Assembly (NCBI GenBank): GCA_900128585.1
Contig: LT642745.1
Coordinates: 1 to 11,325 of the forward strand
Direction of reading: 5' to 3'
Length of the DNA stretch: 11,325 nucleotides
DNA from: Stramenopiles sp. TOSAG23-3
Taxonomy: Eukaryota > Sar
Shown here: one piece after another, positions 1 to 8,222 of the stretch
Layout of the letters: every line of letters begins with the position of its first letter
Numbering within the stretch: the first letter of the stretch is position 1
Position numbers and translations under genes: made by a program
Notes under the pieces: model-generated
Told to the model about the DNA's origin: nothing
Seen by the model: only the letters and a program-made list of their open reading frames with translations
The model's database searches: none

Positions 1-210
1 TCTTCTTCTTCTTCTTCTTCTTCTTCTTCTTCTTCTTCTTCTTCTTCTTCTTCTTCTTCTTCTTTCTCTTCTTCTTCTTCTTTCTTCTTCTTCTACTTCT
101 TCTTCTTCTTCTTCTTCTTTCTCTTCTTCTTCTTCTTTCTTCTTCTTCTACTTCTTCTTCTTTCTTCTTCTTCTTCTTCTTCTTCTTCTTCTTCTTCTTC
201 TTCTTCTTCT
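1..210. repeat. CTT/TTC trinucleotide microsatellite with higher-order duplication
   Basis: The first 210 bases are almost entirely TTC repeats with scattered interruptions (TTTC, CTCTT, CTACTT). The interruption pattern TTTCTCTT...TTTCTT...CTACTT occurs from about position 63 and again from about 118, an offset of 55 bp, so a block containing interruptions was itself duplicated. One strand is pure pyrimidine apart from two A residues at the CTACTT interruptions, so the tract could form triplex (H-)DNA. It starts at base 1, so its true length is unknown and a contig edge is possible. Confidence 0.97.
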
Positions 211-1328
211 ATAATATTAAGGTTAATAATAATTATTAAAAAATCGATGGCTATTATTATATGTTGGCATTTTTATTGTATAGTTATTTATAATTTTGAA
301 TTCTAAATAAGATATATTTTATTCTATTTATAATTATTAATTCATATTCCTTATTTTTACTTTGATGGGTCGTTCGTTGAGTGGTGTTGGTGGATGGTGA
401 AAAGTACGATGTAATAATAATAATAAAAAGACACTATATAACAATAGTAGTCTTTTGTTATAGTCTAATTTTTTTAGTTAGAAGGCCAGTTAGTAGGCAG
501 TTAGTAAACTTCGTATTTTAGTAGTAAATTTAAATGTTTAAATTATTAAAACAAACGAAAGCTGTGCAATGCTGTTGAAAAAATAAATAGGTCGATAATA
601 TTATTGTATACTAATTATATAATTACAAGTAGGAATATTTACAATAAGATCGACTTAATAGGTAAAATACGAAGTAAATCTTTCTTCAGATTTTTAGAAA
701 TTAAATTACAGGCTAATACAGTGTAGTCTGAATCGAAGATTTTAGCAGGGGACCTCTTATTTGAAATAAAAGCCTCTTATTTCTCTAATGGTGTGTAGTA
801 TTAATATTACAATTGCTGTGTGGTGTAAATCGCAAAACTCTTATTTGACATATGTACTATTTTGTATACTAAAAATATATTCATAGGAGTCCGAATATAT
901 GAAGGAGGAAATTAATAATTTTCATTTTTCTTCTTCATTCTATTACATTATATAATATATGGACAGACACTACACTATAATACACGTACGTAAGAGACCA
1001 TCATCATCCCCACTCCCCACTGCGGTATTATAAGGAATTTTGATTTTCTGTCGATCATTTTCCTTCTTATTTCAATGCTAATTTTTCTTCATCATGACAA
1101 CAACATCATCATTACCTCGTTTTTTTTGTTTTGTTAGTTTGAATGAGTGGGTACAAAGTTGGTTGTGAACATCCATCCATTGGATACATTCAATATTTGT
1201 AATACAAGCAAATAAAAACCAAGAGTAGACTAAGAAACCACGTTAAAAAAATCTCAACAACACGAAGAGAGAGAGAGAGAGAAAGAAAGCGTTTTCCATC
1301 GTCACCAATCGTTTTAAATATTTTCAAC
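211..1328. other. AT-rich intergenic region upstream of the dehydrogenase gene
   Basis: I see no gene here. The sequence is strongly AT-rich with short simple repeats, including TAA repeats at about 412-427. A short motif CTCTTATTT occurs three times (about 754-762, 774-782 and 838-846). A GA-rich run at about 1265-1289 lies 40-65 bases before the ATG at 1329 and probably falls in the 5' leader or core promoter of that gene. No convincing TATA box or tRNA was found. Confidence 0.7.
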
Positions 1329-2318
1329 ATGCACGTCAGCCGCCGCTTCTTTTCAAAATTCGGGAAAGCACGGGTTTCCTCTCTGGGGAAGACTGCGAAG
1401 TTTTCAGTCATTGCTGCCGTCGGAACGGGCCAGATGGGAGGCGTATTATGTAAGCGACTGGCAGGAGACGGTCACACAGTTTTGCTAGCGGGCGAACCGT
1501 GCTCCCTACCAGAACGCCAAGCCCTTGCGGCGGTGGAAACGAAAGGGACCCTGGAAGTTGTGGAGGACATCACTGAGGCAGTTGAAAAGGCGGACGTTGT
1601 GTTGACCTGTCTTCCAAACTCTATCGTAGTCAACGAGGTTCTCAACGAAATCATTAGTAGCCCCAACGGCCCGCTTTCGAACGCCACGTTGTGGTTAGAT
1701 GCGACGTCTGGAAACCCAGCGGTGTCGAAAACCATCGGGGAAAGGCTGCTGGAGTTCGAAGTTGATTTTGTGGACTGTGCGGTCAGTGGAGGGCCAGCCG
1801 GGGCCGAGGAGGGCATTTTGACCTCGATGATAGGGGGGGCGGACGATGCATCCGAACGTGCAGAACCATATTTGAACTCGTTTTCCTCGAATGTTGTGCA
1901 TGTCGGCCCGACTGGCTCTGGGCACGCGGTAAAGTGCGTTAACAATGCAATGATGGCCACCAACCTTTGGGTTGCCGCGGAAGGAGTGTTGGCGTTGAAA
2001 AAGTTTGGAGTGTCCCCTCAAGCTGCCCTCGATGCCATCAATACATCCTCCGGCAGAAGCTGGGGCAGCCAGAACAGGATCCCAGGCCACGTGCTTACAC
2101 GAAAGTTCGATTACGGGTTTCATTTGGATCTGTTGGAAAAGGACCACCGCACATGCTTGGAGAGTGTGGTGAAACCCACAGGCAGTTGCGCCCCGATCCT
2201 GAGTGCAATGCATACGAACTTAAAAATTGCCCAAAGCATATTGAAAAACCCAGCGGCCGATCATGTCGAAATCTGCAAGATTCTAGAAATGTGGTCAGAT
2301 GCAGAGATTAAAGAATAA
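1329..2318 (+). CDS. 3-hydroxyisobutyrate dehydrogenase-family oxidoreductase, probably mitochondrial
   Basis: Single-exon gene for 329 residues, near the usual size for the beta-hydroxyacid dehydrogenase family. This family oxidises short beta-hydroxyacids with NAD(P)+; 3-hydroxyisobutyrate dehydrogenase of valine breakdown is the classic mitochondrial member. Residues 1-27 are rich in Arg, Lys, Ser and Phe with no acidic residue, as expected for a mitochondrial presequence. A Rossmann glycine motif follows (GTGQMG, 32-37). The substrate-binding signature is DCAVSGGPAGA at 149-159. The catalytic-lysine segment is GSGHAVKCVNN at 196-206, with K202 as catalytic base and N205/N206 after it. The C-terminal helical domain has LLEKDH with K271-D272. 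At the end of the second beta strand the protein has Gly-Glu (55-56) where NADP-type relatives often have Asn-Arg, which hints at NAD+. The start has A at -3. The stop TAA overlaps an AATAAA at 2314-2319. Family assignment is firm. The exact substrate is not, because glyoxylate/succinic-semialdehyde reductases look similar. Confidence 0.93.
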   Translation: MHVSRRFFSKFGKARVSSLGKTAKFSVIAAVGTGQMGGVLCKRLAGDGHTVLLAGEPCSLPERQALAAVETKGTLEVVEDITEAVEKADVVLTCLPNSIVVNEVLNEIISSPNGPLSNATLWLDATSGNPAVSKTIGERLLEFEVDFVDCAVSGGPAGAEEGILTSMIGGADDASERAEPYLNSFSSNVVHVGPTGSGHAVKCVNNAMMATNLWVAAEGVLALKKFGVSPQAALDAINTSSGRSWGSQNRIPGHVLTRKFDYGFHLDLLEKDHRTCLESVVKPTGSCAPILSAMHTNLKIAQSILKNPAADHVEICKILEMWSDAEIKE

Positions 2319-3306
2319 AAACGAGAGTGAGCAAATTTAATTGAACGTAATAATACGTATATTATGTTTTTTTTATACGTATTACACACGTTTTGGAACA
2401 TTACCTGATGATATGTTTTTCCTCCTAGAAACTATAACACATTTTGGTTTTTAACACCCTCGTTTAGAACAACACGAGAAGAGGAAAACCCCACAAGGAG
2501 GAGAGATGTTTGTTCGAATTATTTTTTGTTTGTTTTCAATTGACAAAAGGAGCAGATTCACATTCGCGGTGCATGAAGAAGATAAATTTTATATAACCCC
2601 AGGAGCAGAGATAAGTTCGCAACATGAAAAAGATAAATTTTAATTACTTAACCTTTTGTAAATAACAACAGCCAATTTTCTTGTTTTAATTATCATATCT
2701 AGGTCTATGATATGTTACCACTTTTTTTAGTCGTCTAATTAAATATAATATAACTAACAACCAACAAACAACAGCCAGTTTTTAATATGACACATGACTG
2801 ACATGAGGAGAGAAGGAAGTAAATTATTTAAATAGAACGACTAAGTTTTATAAAGGGAGGGGGGGAGTGTTATTTATAATTAAATTTTTGTCGCGTCTTT
2901 ATTACTATAGATAGACCGTAGTTGGTGTGTACATCATATAATAATAATAATGATAAAATAATGGCAAGCAACAAAATTATTATATTTTTTATTTTATTCC
3001 AAAAAGTAGCAGCTGTAGTATTAATACCAAGTAGTGAAGTATATATTTAAAAATACAAACTATAATAAAACACAAATTATAGTAACATACATTAGATGAC
3101 AGAAAGAAGAAAAGTAAATGGGCATCTCAACTTTTTATACATATTTTTAAAATCTTCTGAACGAAGTTAGGACTTGTTTTGAGGGAAACAAGAAAACGTA
3201 TTGTTTTGGAGACCGGCTGTTGGGGATTTTCAGAACGCCAACACCTGTAATTTTCCCCAGCAGAGCGAGCGCTCAAGCGTGTACGTCTGTGAACTGGTAA
3301 TATAAA
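2319..3306. other. AT-rich intergenic region between the two plus-strand genes
   Basis: About 990 bases without a supported gene. It holds an imperfect tandem duplication (2548-2642, listed separately), poly-A/T runs, a G run near 2858-2866 and short TAA repeats near 2938-2950. The last 100 bases become less AT-rich as they approach the ATG at 3307, consistent with a 5' leader for the secreted-protein gene. Confidence 0.7.
2548..2642. repeat. Diverged tandem duplication, unit about 51-53 bp
   Basis: Two copies lie at 2548-2591 and 2601-2642. Both begin AGGAGCAGA, share a central TTCGC (2563-2567 and 2616-2620), and end with CATGAAGAAGATAAATTTTA or CATGAAAAAGATAAATTTTA, which differ by one base. 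The offset falls from 53 bp at the left to 51 bp at the right, so a small indel followed the duplication. No coding function is apparent. Confidence 0.8.
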
Positions 3307-4953
3307 ATGATGCGATCGTATCAGCTTTTGTTTTTCGTCCTGGTCGTTGACCGCTTGCTTGGCAATGGCGAGTCTTCAAACGGGACGTTCTCATCCTCAC
3401 AGATGTTTTTGGACACACCTGCCAATGCAGTAGGGTTTAGCGTCCAGCGAGTAGCATCGATTGCGCCTGGAGGCATGGTCACTAATTTCCTCTACGCTAA
3501 TTTGTACGCTCCGGTGGATGCACACGCACTGAACAGGTTAGGGAAAAAGTACTTCGAAAACAATTTAATGTTGGTGTGCCCGGAAACCAAAGACTTTCCC
3601 TCCCACGCAATTTTAGACTCACGGCCAAGGTTCTACGCCGATAGAGGCGAAAACAGGTACAACTACATGCCGCTGAAACTCCCAAAATACTTAATTCCGG
3701 CAACTGACAGTACAAATCCAGCGCACGTCAAGGGCGACTCCGAAATCGTTTCCTTCTTGCGTCGTCATGCTGAAACGAAGCAGCACGCCAATGAAGCAAA
3801 CCATGCACACTTTATAATACTATTAGAAGCACAAGAGCGTTTTTTGAGTGCAGGCTCTTTCGCTGAACACTTGCACACTAATAAGGGTGGGAACGTATTT
3901 GTCCACACATCATTCATCACTAAACGCCGGCTGCATACCTGCCAGGTTTCTTTGAAGCCCAAACAAACCACCAAGGCGACCGGGGGTGCAGGGATGACAG
4001 ACAAAGCTTCATTCCCTGCAAGCACCGCCCTTCCGTTGAAGGAAATAGAAACTGTTAGAGAAAACGGCAAAGGAAGCAGAAAGCTGGGGCTCTCCACGTA
4101 CCAGCTTCAAAACATAACAACGAGCCGAATGGACATTCGAGAACAGACTTTGGAGTTGTTCGAGCATGGTGTTAACGAAGAAGCGGAAACAGACGAGACT
4201 TACGACAGCAGTGCACCGCATATTAAGGAACGATGCACGTTTGATCATTCGACACTTTTAGAAACCGACAACAGCGAAGCGGACGGCATCATGAGTGTCC
4301 TTGGGGTTCCCATGCTGGCCGATGTAATTAAAGGCAAACTTTTAGGTTTCATACCCAACTTCGTAGAAGTTACTGGAGGATCCATTGGAGACGCAAGCGT
4401 TGACTCGCTGGCTAACTCGGCTGCGCCACAAATGGACATGCAGCAAACGAAATCTATTGGGGGAGAACTGGTGAGGATGTTGACACCGCACTTATCCGAG
4501 ACATTGGTGCCCCCACTGCTGGAGACAATAACAGATTCTACTTCCGAATCAGCGGTGGAATTGATACAGATATTTATGACAAAGACGTTGTCTCCTCGAT
4601 TGGCTCGAGCCATGACTGTGGCGATAAATGAAGCTGTCGTGACCGAGACTCCTGACAAAATAATAGACCACGTTCCGCTACACACTGCACGCTTGCTGAC
4701 CAAATCGCTTACGCACATTCTGTCCCGATCGTTGACGCATGCAATTGTCCCTAGTCTTTTGCACACCGTTTCTCACAACCCACTCCAAGATTTTTATTGC
4801 TACTACTGTTACAAACACAAAACATATTGCCAGTACTGCAACTACGGACCGTCGCAAGTTTACTACGCGCTCTATTACGCGGGCTTCTACACAAATTATT
4901 ACAGCGACTACTACAGTACCGCAATGCTCAAGCATATGGGCACCAGCGAGTGA
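3307..4953 (+). CDS. Predicted secreted protein with amphipathic repeats and a Tyr/Cys-rich C-terminal tail; function unknown
   Basis: Single-exon gene for 548 residues, not assigned to a named family. Residues 1-20 form a signal peptide: a basic start, a hydrophobic core LLFFVLVV, then a likely cleavage after LLG. Residues about 20-230 may be a globular domain and about 230-330 look polar and disordered. Residues 385-491 are amphipathic helix-like repeats rich in Leu, Thr, His and Ser. A 15-residue unit recurs: LSETLVPPLLETITD (396-410) and LTHAIVPSLLHTVSH (476-490). From residue 492 comes a tail with 16 Tyr in about 40 residues and four Cys spaced CxxC-x6-CxxC (C498, C501, C508, C511), which could bind metal or form disulfides. 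Tyr-rich secreted proteins elsewhere can be cross-linked or adhesive; applying that here is inference. I have a faint, unverified impression of similar YCxYC tails in stramenopile algae. The ATG at 3307 is followed directly by a second ATG. Candidate poly(A) signals lie at 5034-5045. Confidence 0.85.
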   Translation: MMRSYQLLFFVLVVDRLLGNGESSNGTFSSSQMFLDTPANAVGFSVQRVASIAPGGMVTNFLYANLYAPVDAHALNRLGKKYFENNLMLVCPETKDFPSHAILDSRPRFYADRGENRYNYMPLKLPKYLIPATDSTNPAHVKGDSEIVSFLRRHAETKQHANEANHAHFIILLEAQERFLSAGSFAEHLHTNKGGNVFVHTSFITKRRLHTCQVSLKPKQTTKATGGAGMTDKASFPASTALPLKEIETVRENGKGSRKLGLSTYQLQNITTSRMDIREQTLELFEHGVNEEAETDETYDSSAPHIKERCTFDHSTLLETDNSEADGIMSVLGVPMLADVIKGKLLGFIPNFVEVTGGSIGDASVDSLANSAAPQMDMQQTKSIGGELVRMLTPHLSETLVPPLLETITDSTSESAVELIQIFMTKTLSPRLARAMTVAINEAVVTETPDKIIDHVPLHTARLLTKSLTHILSRSLTHAIVPSLLHTVSHNPLQDFYCYYCYKHKTYCQYCNYGPSQVYYALYYAGFYTNYYSDYYSTAMLKHMGTSE

Positions 4954-5285
4954 AAACCACAATGGCGACGAAAACGATAAAATGCATTTTTGGGCGCGGC
5001 GATGGCCTCTTCTAATTATTTTATTTTTCAAAAATAAAAATAAAAGAAATTCTTAAACATATGATACACACTTTGTGTCGACTCGATGATATTTTAAAAA
5101 ATATCAGTGTACAATGTCAATGCATTATTTACTAAAATTCTTAAAATATATGGTTTGTAGAAAAACAAATTAATCAGATTTACTCATACAGCTTTGGCAC
5201 TAAACATCATGTGGTATAATACCAGCGACTGGCAGACAGTTTAAACTTGTTGTAAATTACTTTCTACTTTGTACTCTCACTTCAC
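4954..5285. other. Convergent 3' intergenic region with opposed poly(A)-signal candidates
   Basis: This gap separates the stop codons of two convergent genes. AATAAA copies for the plus-strand gene lie at 5034-5039 and 5040-5045. A minus-strand AATAAA (plus-strand TTTATT) lies at 5021-5026. If both are used, the two 3' UTRs overlap by a few bases. An inverted repeat, GATATTTT/AAAATATC, occupies 5088-5105. No gene is seen here. Confidence 0.6.
5088..5105. other. Short inverted repeat in convergent 3' region
   Basis: An 8-bp arm GATATTTT is followed by two A residues and its exact complement AAAATATC. It could form a small AT-only hairpin on either strand, and it sits between two convergent genes. 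In such AT-rich DNA it may be chance, so a role in 3'-end formation is only a possibility. Confidence 0.5.
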
Positions 5286-7226
5286 TCACTCCCCATCCAA
5301 ATTGTCAGAACGTCTCACATACGTGCACATGTCATTTACCAAAGGGGCTTCATGCCGCAGTCTATTGTAAAACACTTCAAACTGCTCGTCTGGCAAACCG
5401 GCGTATTGTGAATGTACCTCTCCGTTATATACAACAATAATTGTTGGGCACTGGTCAACAATGTAACCGTGGGATGCCAAGAAATCTGGAAACACGGACA
5501 AATCTACAGCACCAAAGATGCACCGGTGAACGGAACCTTCCGAGCCCCTGGTAGTACCCTGTTTCGACAAGTCCGCGCAACCGCTCTCCATGATTTTCTC
5601 AAAAATACGTCTGATACTGGTCGCACCGTCACGATCATGCACCGCATGCTCTTCCAACCATGCCATTGTCGCCCACCCAGTGGTGCATAAAATAAACCCA
5701 ACTGATGGACTTTCACTGTTGGTTGTCTCGTGCCCACTGCTGCGAACTAATTTGGTTTCGTTCATGAAGGCATCAAAATTGTCCTCAGAGGAGATAATTG
5801 CCGGGGTATTCGATTCATGCCCCCAGTGTTCTGGAAATGGTCGCTCAGACCAAAACTTTATGCCATACTGCTGACGCATTGCCATTGCACGCTTTGTTCT
5901 TCCATTGGTGCTTGTCCGGTGAACCACGTCCATCAAAGTGGTGTTCCATGGATCAAGCTCCGACCCAAGTGTCCACATTTTCTGGGCCTTTTCAACGTTC
6001 TTTGGTACACCAAAACCATTGTGCAAGTGGATTCCAGCCCTCAGCAGACAGCGCGCTTGGCCAATGGTATCTCCGCCTAACATTTGGTGAAGCAGCTGCC
6101 GCCCGCACCCGTAAAGCAACGGGGGAGAACTGCCACTAACTCGGGCAGACGTATCGTAATCCATCTGCGGTTCAATCAAATTTTCATGACTAAAAAACCA
6201 TTCTTTATCATCGAACAAATAAAGCCTTGCACTTTGGTTTCGCATGATGTCACCATCCTTGCCGATACCATCCTGCTCCACGCTAGACCCATCATCGGGA
6301 ATCGATAGGGAATTCTCGTTGTCACCCTTTCCGTTACTTTCAGCCCGGGCACCCAGGGGCGACATTCCGTCTACGGACTCTGCGTCAAATTCTAGTTTAG
6401 GTTCAAAGTACAATTCGTGCGGTAAAGTGCGCAAATACCAGGATAGTGCTGTATTCGGCTGGGGACCAGAGCCATGCGCTTGGCTGTAGCTTCTGGCCGT
6501 TTTAATACCCCCAGCATCGTCGCCCGCCACAAACATGGCCCAACAATCTTTTTCGTGTAGAGCAGGTTGTAGGTACTTTCGGGCTGTGCTTATGTCTGGC
6601 ACAATGCTTAACGTCTTGTCGCCAAACCTATACCTTTGGGACATGTAAATTCGAGCACCATTGTGACCAAGGTCGCATGCCCTGTGCAATAAGTCCAATG
6701 CGCCTTCAGGATCAATGGGAATGTCGTAGAACTGACTACCTACCTTCTTCAGGTACGCCAAAAAGAGCAGGGCGTCTCCTTGGTCCAACTCTGCTGCAAC
6801 TTCAAAATAATGTAGGCGAGACTTGTCCGTCCTCACTCTCCCAAGCCCACTAGGACTCCTGTTCAACGCATCTAGTCTATTTTTATGCACATCTATTTCC
6901 GGCCCGGGCACCCATTGTGCAAGTTCACTAGTCCTCGGCTCGGGCAAACTGCCCAGTTTGCGTTTCGTGGAGGTATCTTGGACGAAGCCCAACACCCCCA
7001 AAGTGTACGACGCATTTGCATGGTAGCTTATTTCCTCCGGGGTTGATTTGCCTTTCGTGACGTCATATACTTGTTCAAAAAATACCTGCGCGCGCTGTAT
7101 ACCACGTTGTAACCGAAGGGATGTCTTCGTCACTGGGTTCACAACGTCTGCAATCGCCAGTTCCCCAAACACAGTCAACGCAGCAGGGCAGTTTTGCTGC
7201 GCCTTTTTCAGCAGAGAGGACTTCAT
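5286..7226 (-). CDS. Sel1-like repeat protein with C-terminal thioredoxin-like domain lacking CxxC
   Basis: Single-exon gene for 646 residues from the first ATG (7226). A GTG four codons earlier is in frame but is not a likely eukaryotic start, and an in-frame TAG precedes it. Residues about 136-240 resemble Sel1-like (TPR-related) repeats: AAELDQGDALLFLAYL, then EGALDLLHRACDLGHNGARIYMSQ with the typical Ala/Gly/Leu spacing. Another set spans about 385-440 (ARCLLRAGIHLHNGFGVP, EKAQKMWTLGSEL). These repeats usually bind partner proteins, for example in ER quality control. Residues 275-360 are polar and probably flexible. Residues about 475-627 resemble a thioredoxin fold: strand VGFILC, helix WATMAWLEE, then FGAVDL and CPTIIVVYNGEV with the cis-proline P594. 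Where thioredoxins have WCxxC, this protein has CTTGWATMAW, so no redox pair remains. No clear signal peptide follows this ATG, so an upstream exon cannot be excluded. It is convergent with the secreted-protein gene; no functional link is evident. Confidence 0.85.
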   Translation of the reverse strand: MKSSLLKKAQQNCPAALTVFGELAIADVVNPVTKTSLRLQRGIQRAQVFFEQVYDVTKGKSTPEEISYHANASYTLGVLGFVQDTSTKRKLGSLPEPRTSELAQWVPGPEIDVHKNRLDALNRSPSGLGRVRTDKSRLHYFEVAAELDQGDALLFLAYLKKVGSQFYDIPIDPEGALDLLHRACDLGHNGARIYMSQRYRFGDKTLSIVPDISTARKYLQPALHEKDCWAMFVAGDDAGGIKTARSYSQAHGSGPQPNTALSWYLRTLPHELYFEPKLEFDAESVDGMSPLGARAESNGKGDNENSLSIPDDGSSVEQDGIGKDGDIMRNQSARLYLFDDKEWFFSHENLIEPQMDYDTSARVSGSSPPLLYGCGRQLLHQMLGGDTIGQARCLLRAGIHLHNGFGVPKNVEKAQKMWTLGSELDPWNTTLMDVVHRTSTNGRTKRAMAMRQQYGIKFWSERPFPEHWGHESNTPAIISSEDNFDAFMNETKLVRSSGHETTNSESPSVGFILCTTGWATMAWLEEHAVHDRDGATSIRRIFEKIMESGCADLSKQGTTRGSEGSVHRCIFGAVDLSVFPDFLASHGYIVDQCPTIIVVYNGEVHSQYAGLPDEQFEVFYNRLRHEAPLVNDMCTYVRRSDNLDGE

Positions 7227-8222
7227 CACGAGTAACACTTCAGGCTAGCATGCAGAATTTGCTGCCGCTCAAACGAGTGTGCCGTGCCGTTAACGCCTTC
7301 ACCGTATCTATTCCTTGCAGTTTACAGTTTTAATGATGCATCAAAATAAGAATCCAATATATTCCTTTATCTTCTATAGTACATCTCGATCGATCGAATC
7401 TTCCGTCAGTAGACGAGACGATCATTCGGTGGTCAAGAAATAATTATAATATAAATAAAATAAGAATAAAAAAATTATTATAGGAGGGGAATTCCTTCCT
7501 GCTGTTCCGTGTTTTAATATAGTTGTCCTCGTATTCTGCCACTCACTTGTTGTTGTTGTTGTGGTAGTAGAGTACGTAGAATTTACCAATAATACTTTTA
7601 AAACCAAATACTTATGCTGTGTTTATGTTAACAAAATAATTTAATATGTGATCGATCAGAAAGAAGAACCACCAGAAAAAACAAAAAGACCAAAAAAAAA
7701 AAAAGCGATTATGACATTCGTAGACACTATTATTTAAATTATAATAAGTACGAACAAAAAAGTATCTATAGTGTTACATTCGTACATGAAGAGAATATTC
7801 AAGTACGATATTTTTTTGATTCTTCTTCCTCTTTTCTAAAATTTCATTCACACACACAGCATCATTCACACACACAGCATCATTCTGTGTACTCGTATTC
7901 ACTCGTAGGCCAGTTTTGTATTATAAATAGGAGAGGGAGGAGGGAGGTGGTGTATTATTATTTATATATTTATTTTTTTATATCGGTGGGTCGGTGTGCT
8001 CACAGTTAATTAATCATCTTGAAAAAAAAAAGAAACGATTTTTTTAGTTTTGTTTTATTAGGTAACTTTTCAGCGAGATGTTCATTTTCATGTACTTTGG
8101 TTCATTACATATAGGTCCAAAAAGAAAAATATTGAAACCAGGGAAAGAACAAATCTAATTTCCCAACAACGTCTGAATACAGTTTTTTCTCCAGCCCGTT
8201 ACATTCTTACAACAAACCAATC
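7227..8222. other. AT-rich intergenic region between divergent genes
   Basis: About 1 kb between the starts of two divergently transcribed genes, so it should hold both promoters. The part near 7227-7335 is less AT-rich and is probably the 5' leader of the minus-strand gene; it contains two tiny upstream reading frames on that strand (7240-7251 and 7330-7341). Further along are a (TTG)n run at 7547-7562, ATCG palindromes near 7387 and 7650, an 18-bp tandem repeat at 7845-7880 and a GA-rich block at about 7928-7947. Just before the plus-strand gene, TTTTTTCTCCAG (about 8183-8194) resembles a 3' splice site and could mark a leader intron. No TATA box was convincingly identified. Confidence 0.6.
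7845..7880. repeat. Two perfect 18-bp tandem repeats containing a CA run
   Basis: CATTCACACACACAGCAT occurs twice back to back (7845-7862 and 7863-7880), followed by a partial third copy CATTC. It is a small minisatellite in non-coding DNA, and no function is apparent. Confidence 0.95.

Noticed and set aside
1-210. Telomere repeat at the left end
   Set aside because: TTC triplets do not match any telomere unit I know, and the tract is irregular. A microsatellite at a contig edge is the simpler reading.
1472-1963. Minus-strand frame of 163 codons inside the dehydrogenase gene
   Set aside because: It is fully antisense to a well-conserved enzyme and its protein is low in recognisable features, so it is a shadow frame.
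4739-5056. Plus-strand frame of 105 codons overlapping the end of the secreted-protein gene
   Set aside because: It is an out-of-frame, Thr-rich shadow of the Tyr-rich tail. The Tyr/Cys frame has the ordered pattern and the normal stop.
7227-7238. GTG at 7238 as the start of the Sel1/thioredoxin-like gene
   Set aside because: GTG is rarely a start codon in nuclear eukaryotic genes, and an ATG lies four codons downstream in frame.
7422-7607. Minus-strand frame of 61 codons with a Thr run
   Set aside because: The Thr run comes from a trinucleotide repeat in AT-rich non-coding DNA, and there is no motif.
7845-7885. CRISPR-like repeat array
   Set aside because: The 18-bp units are directly adjacent with no spacers and contain a CA run, so this is a minisatellite.
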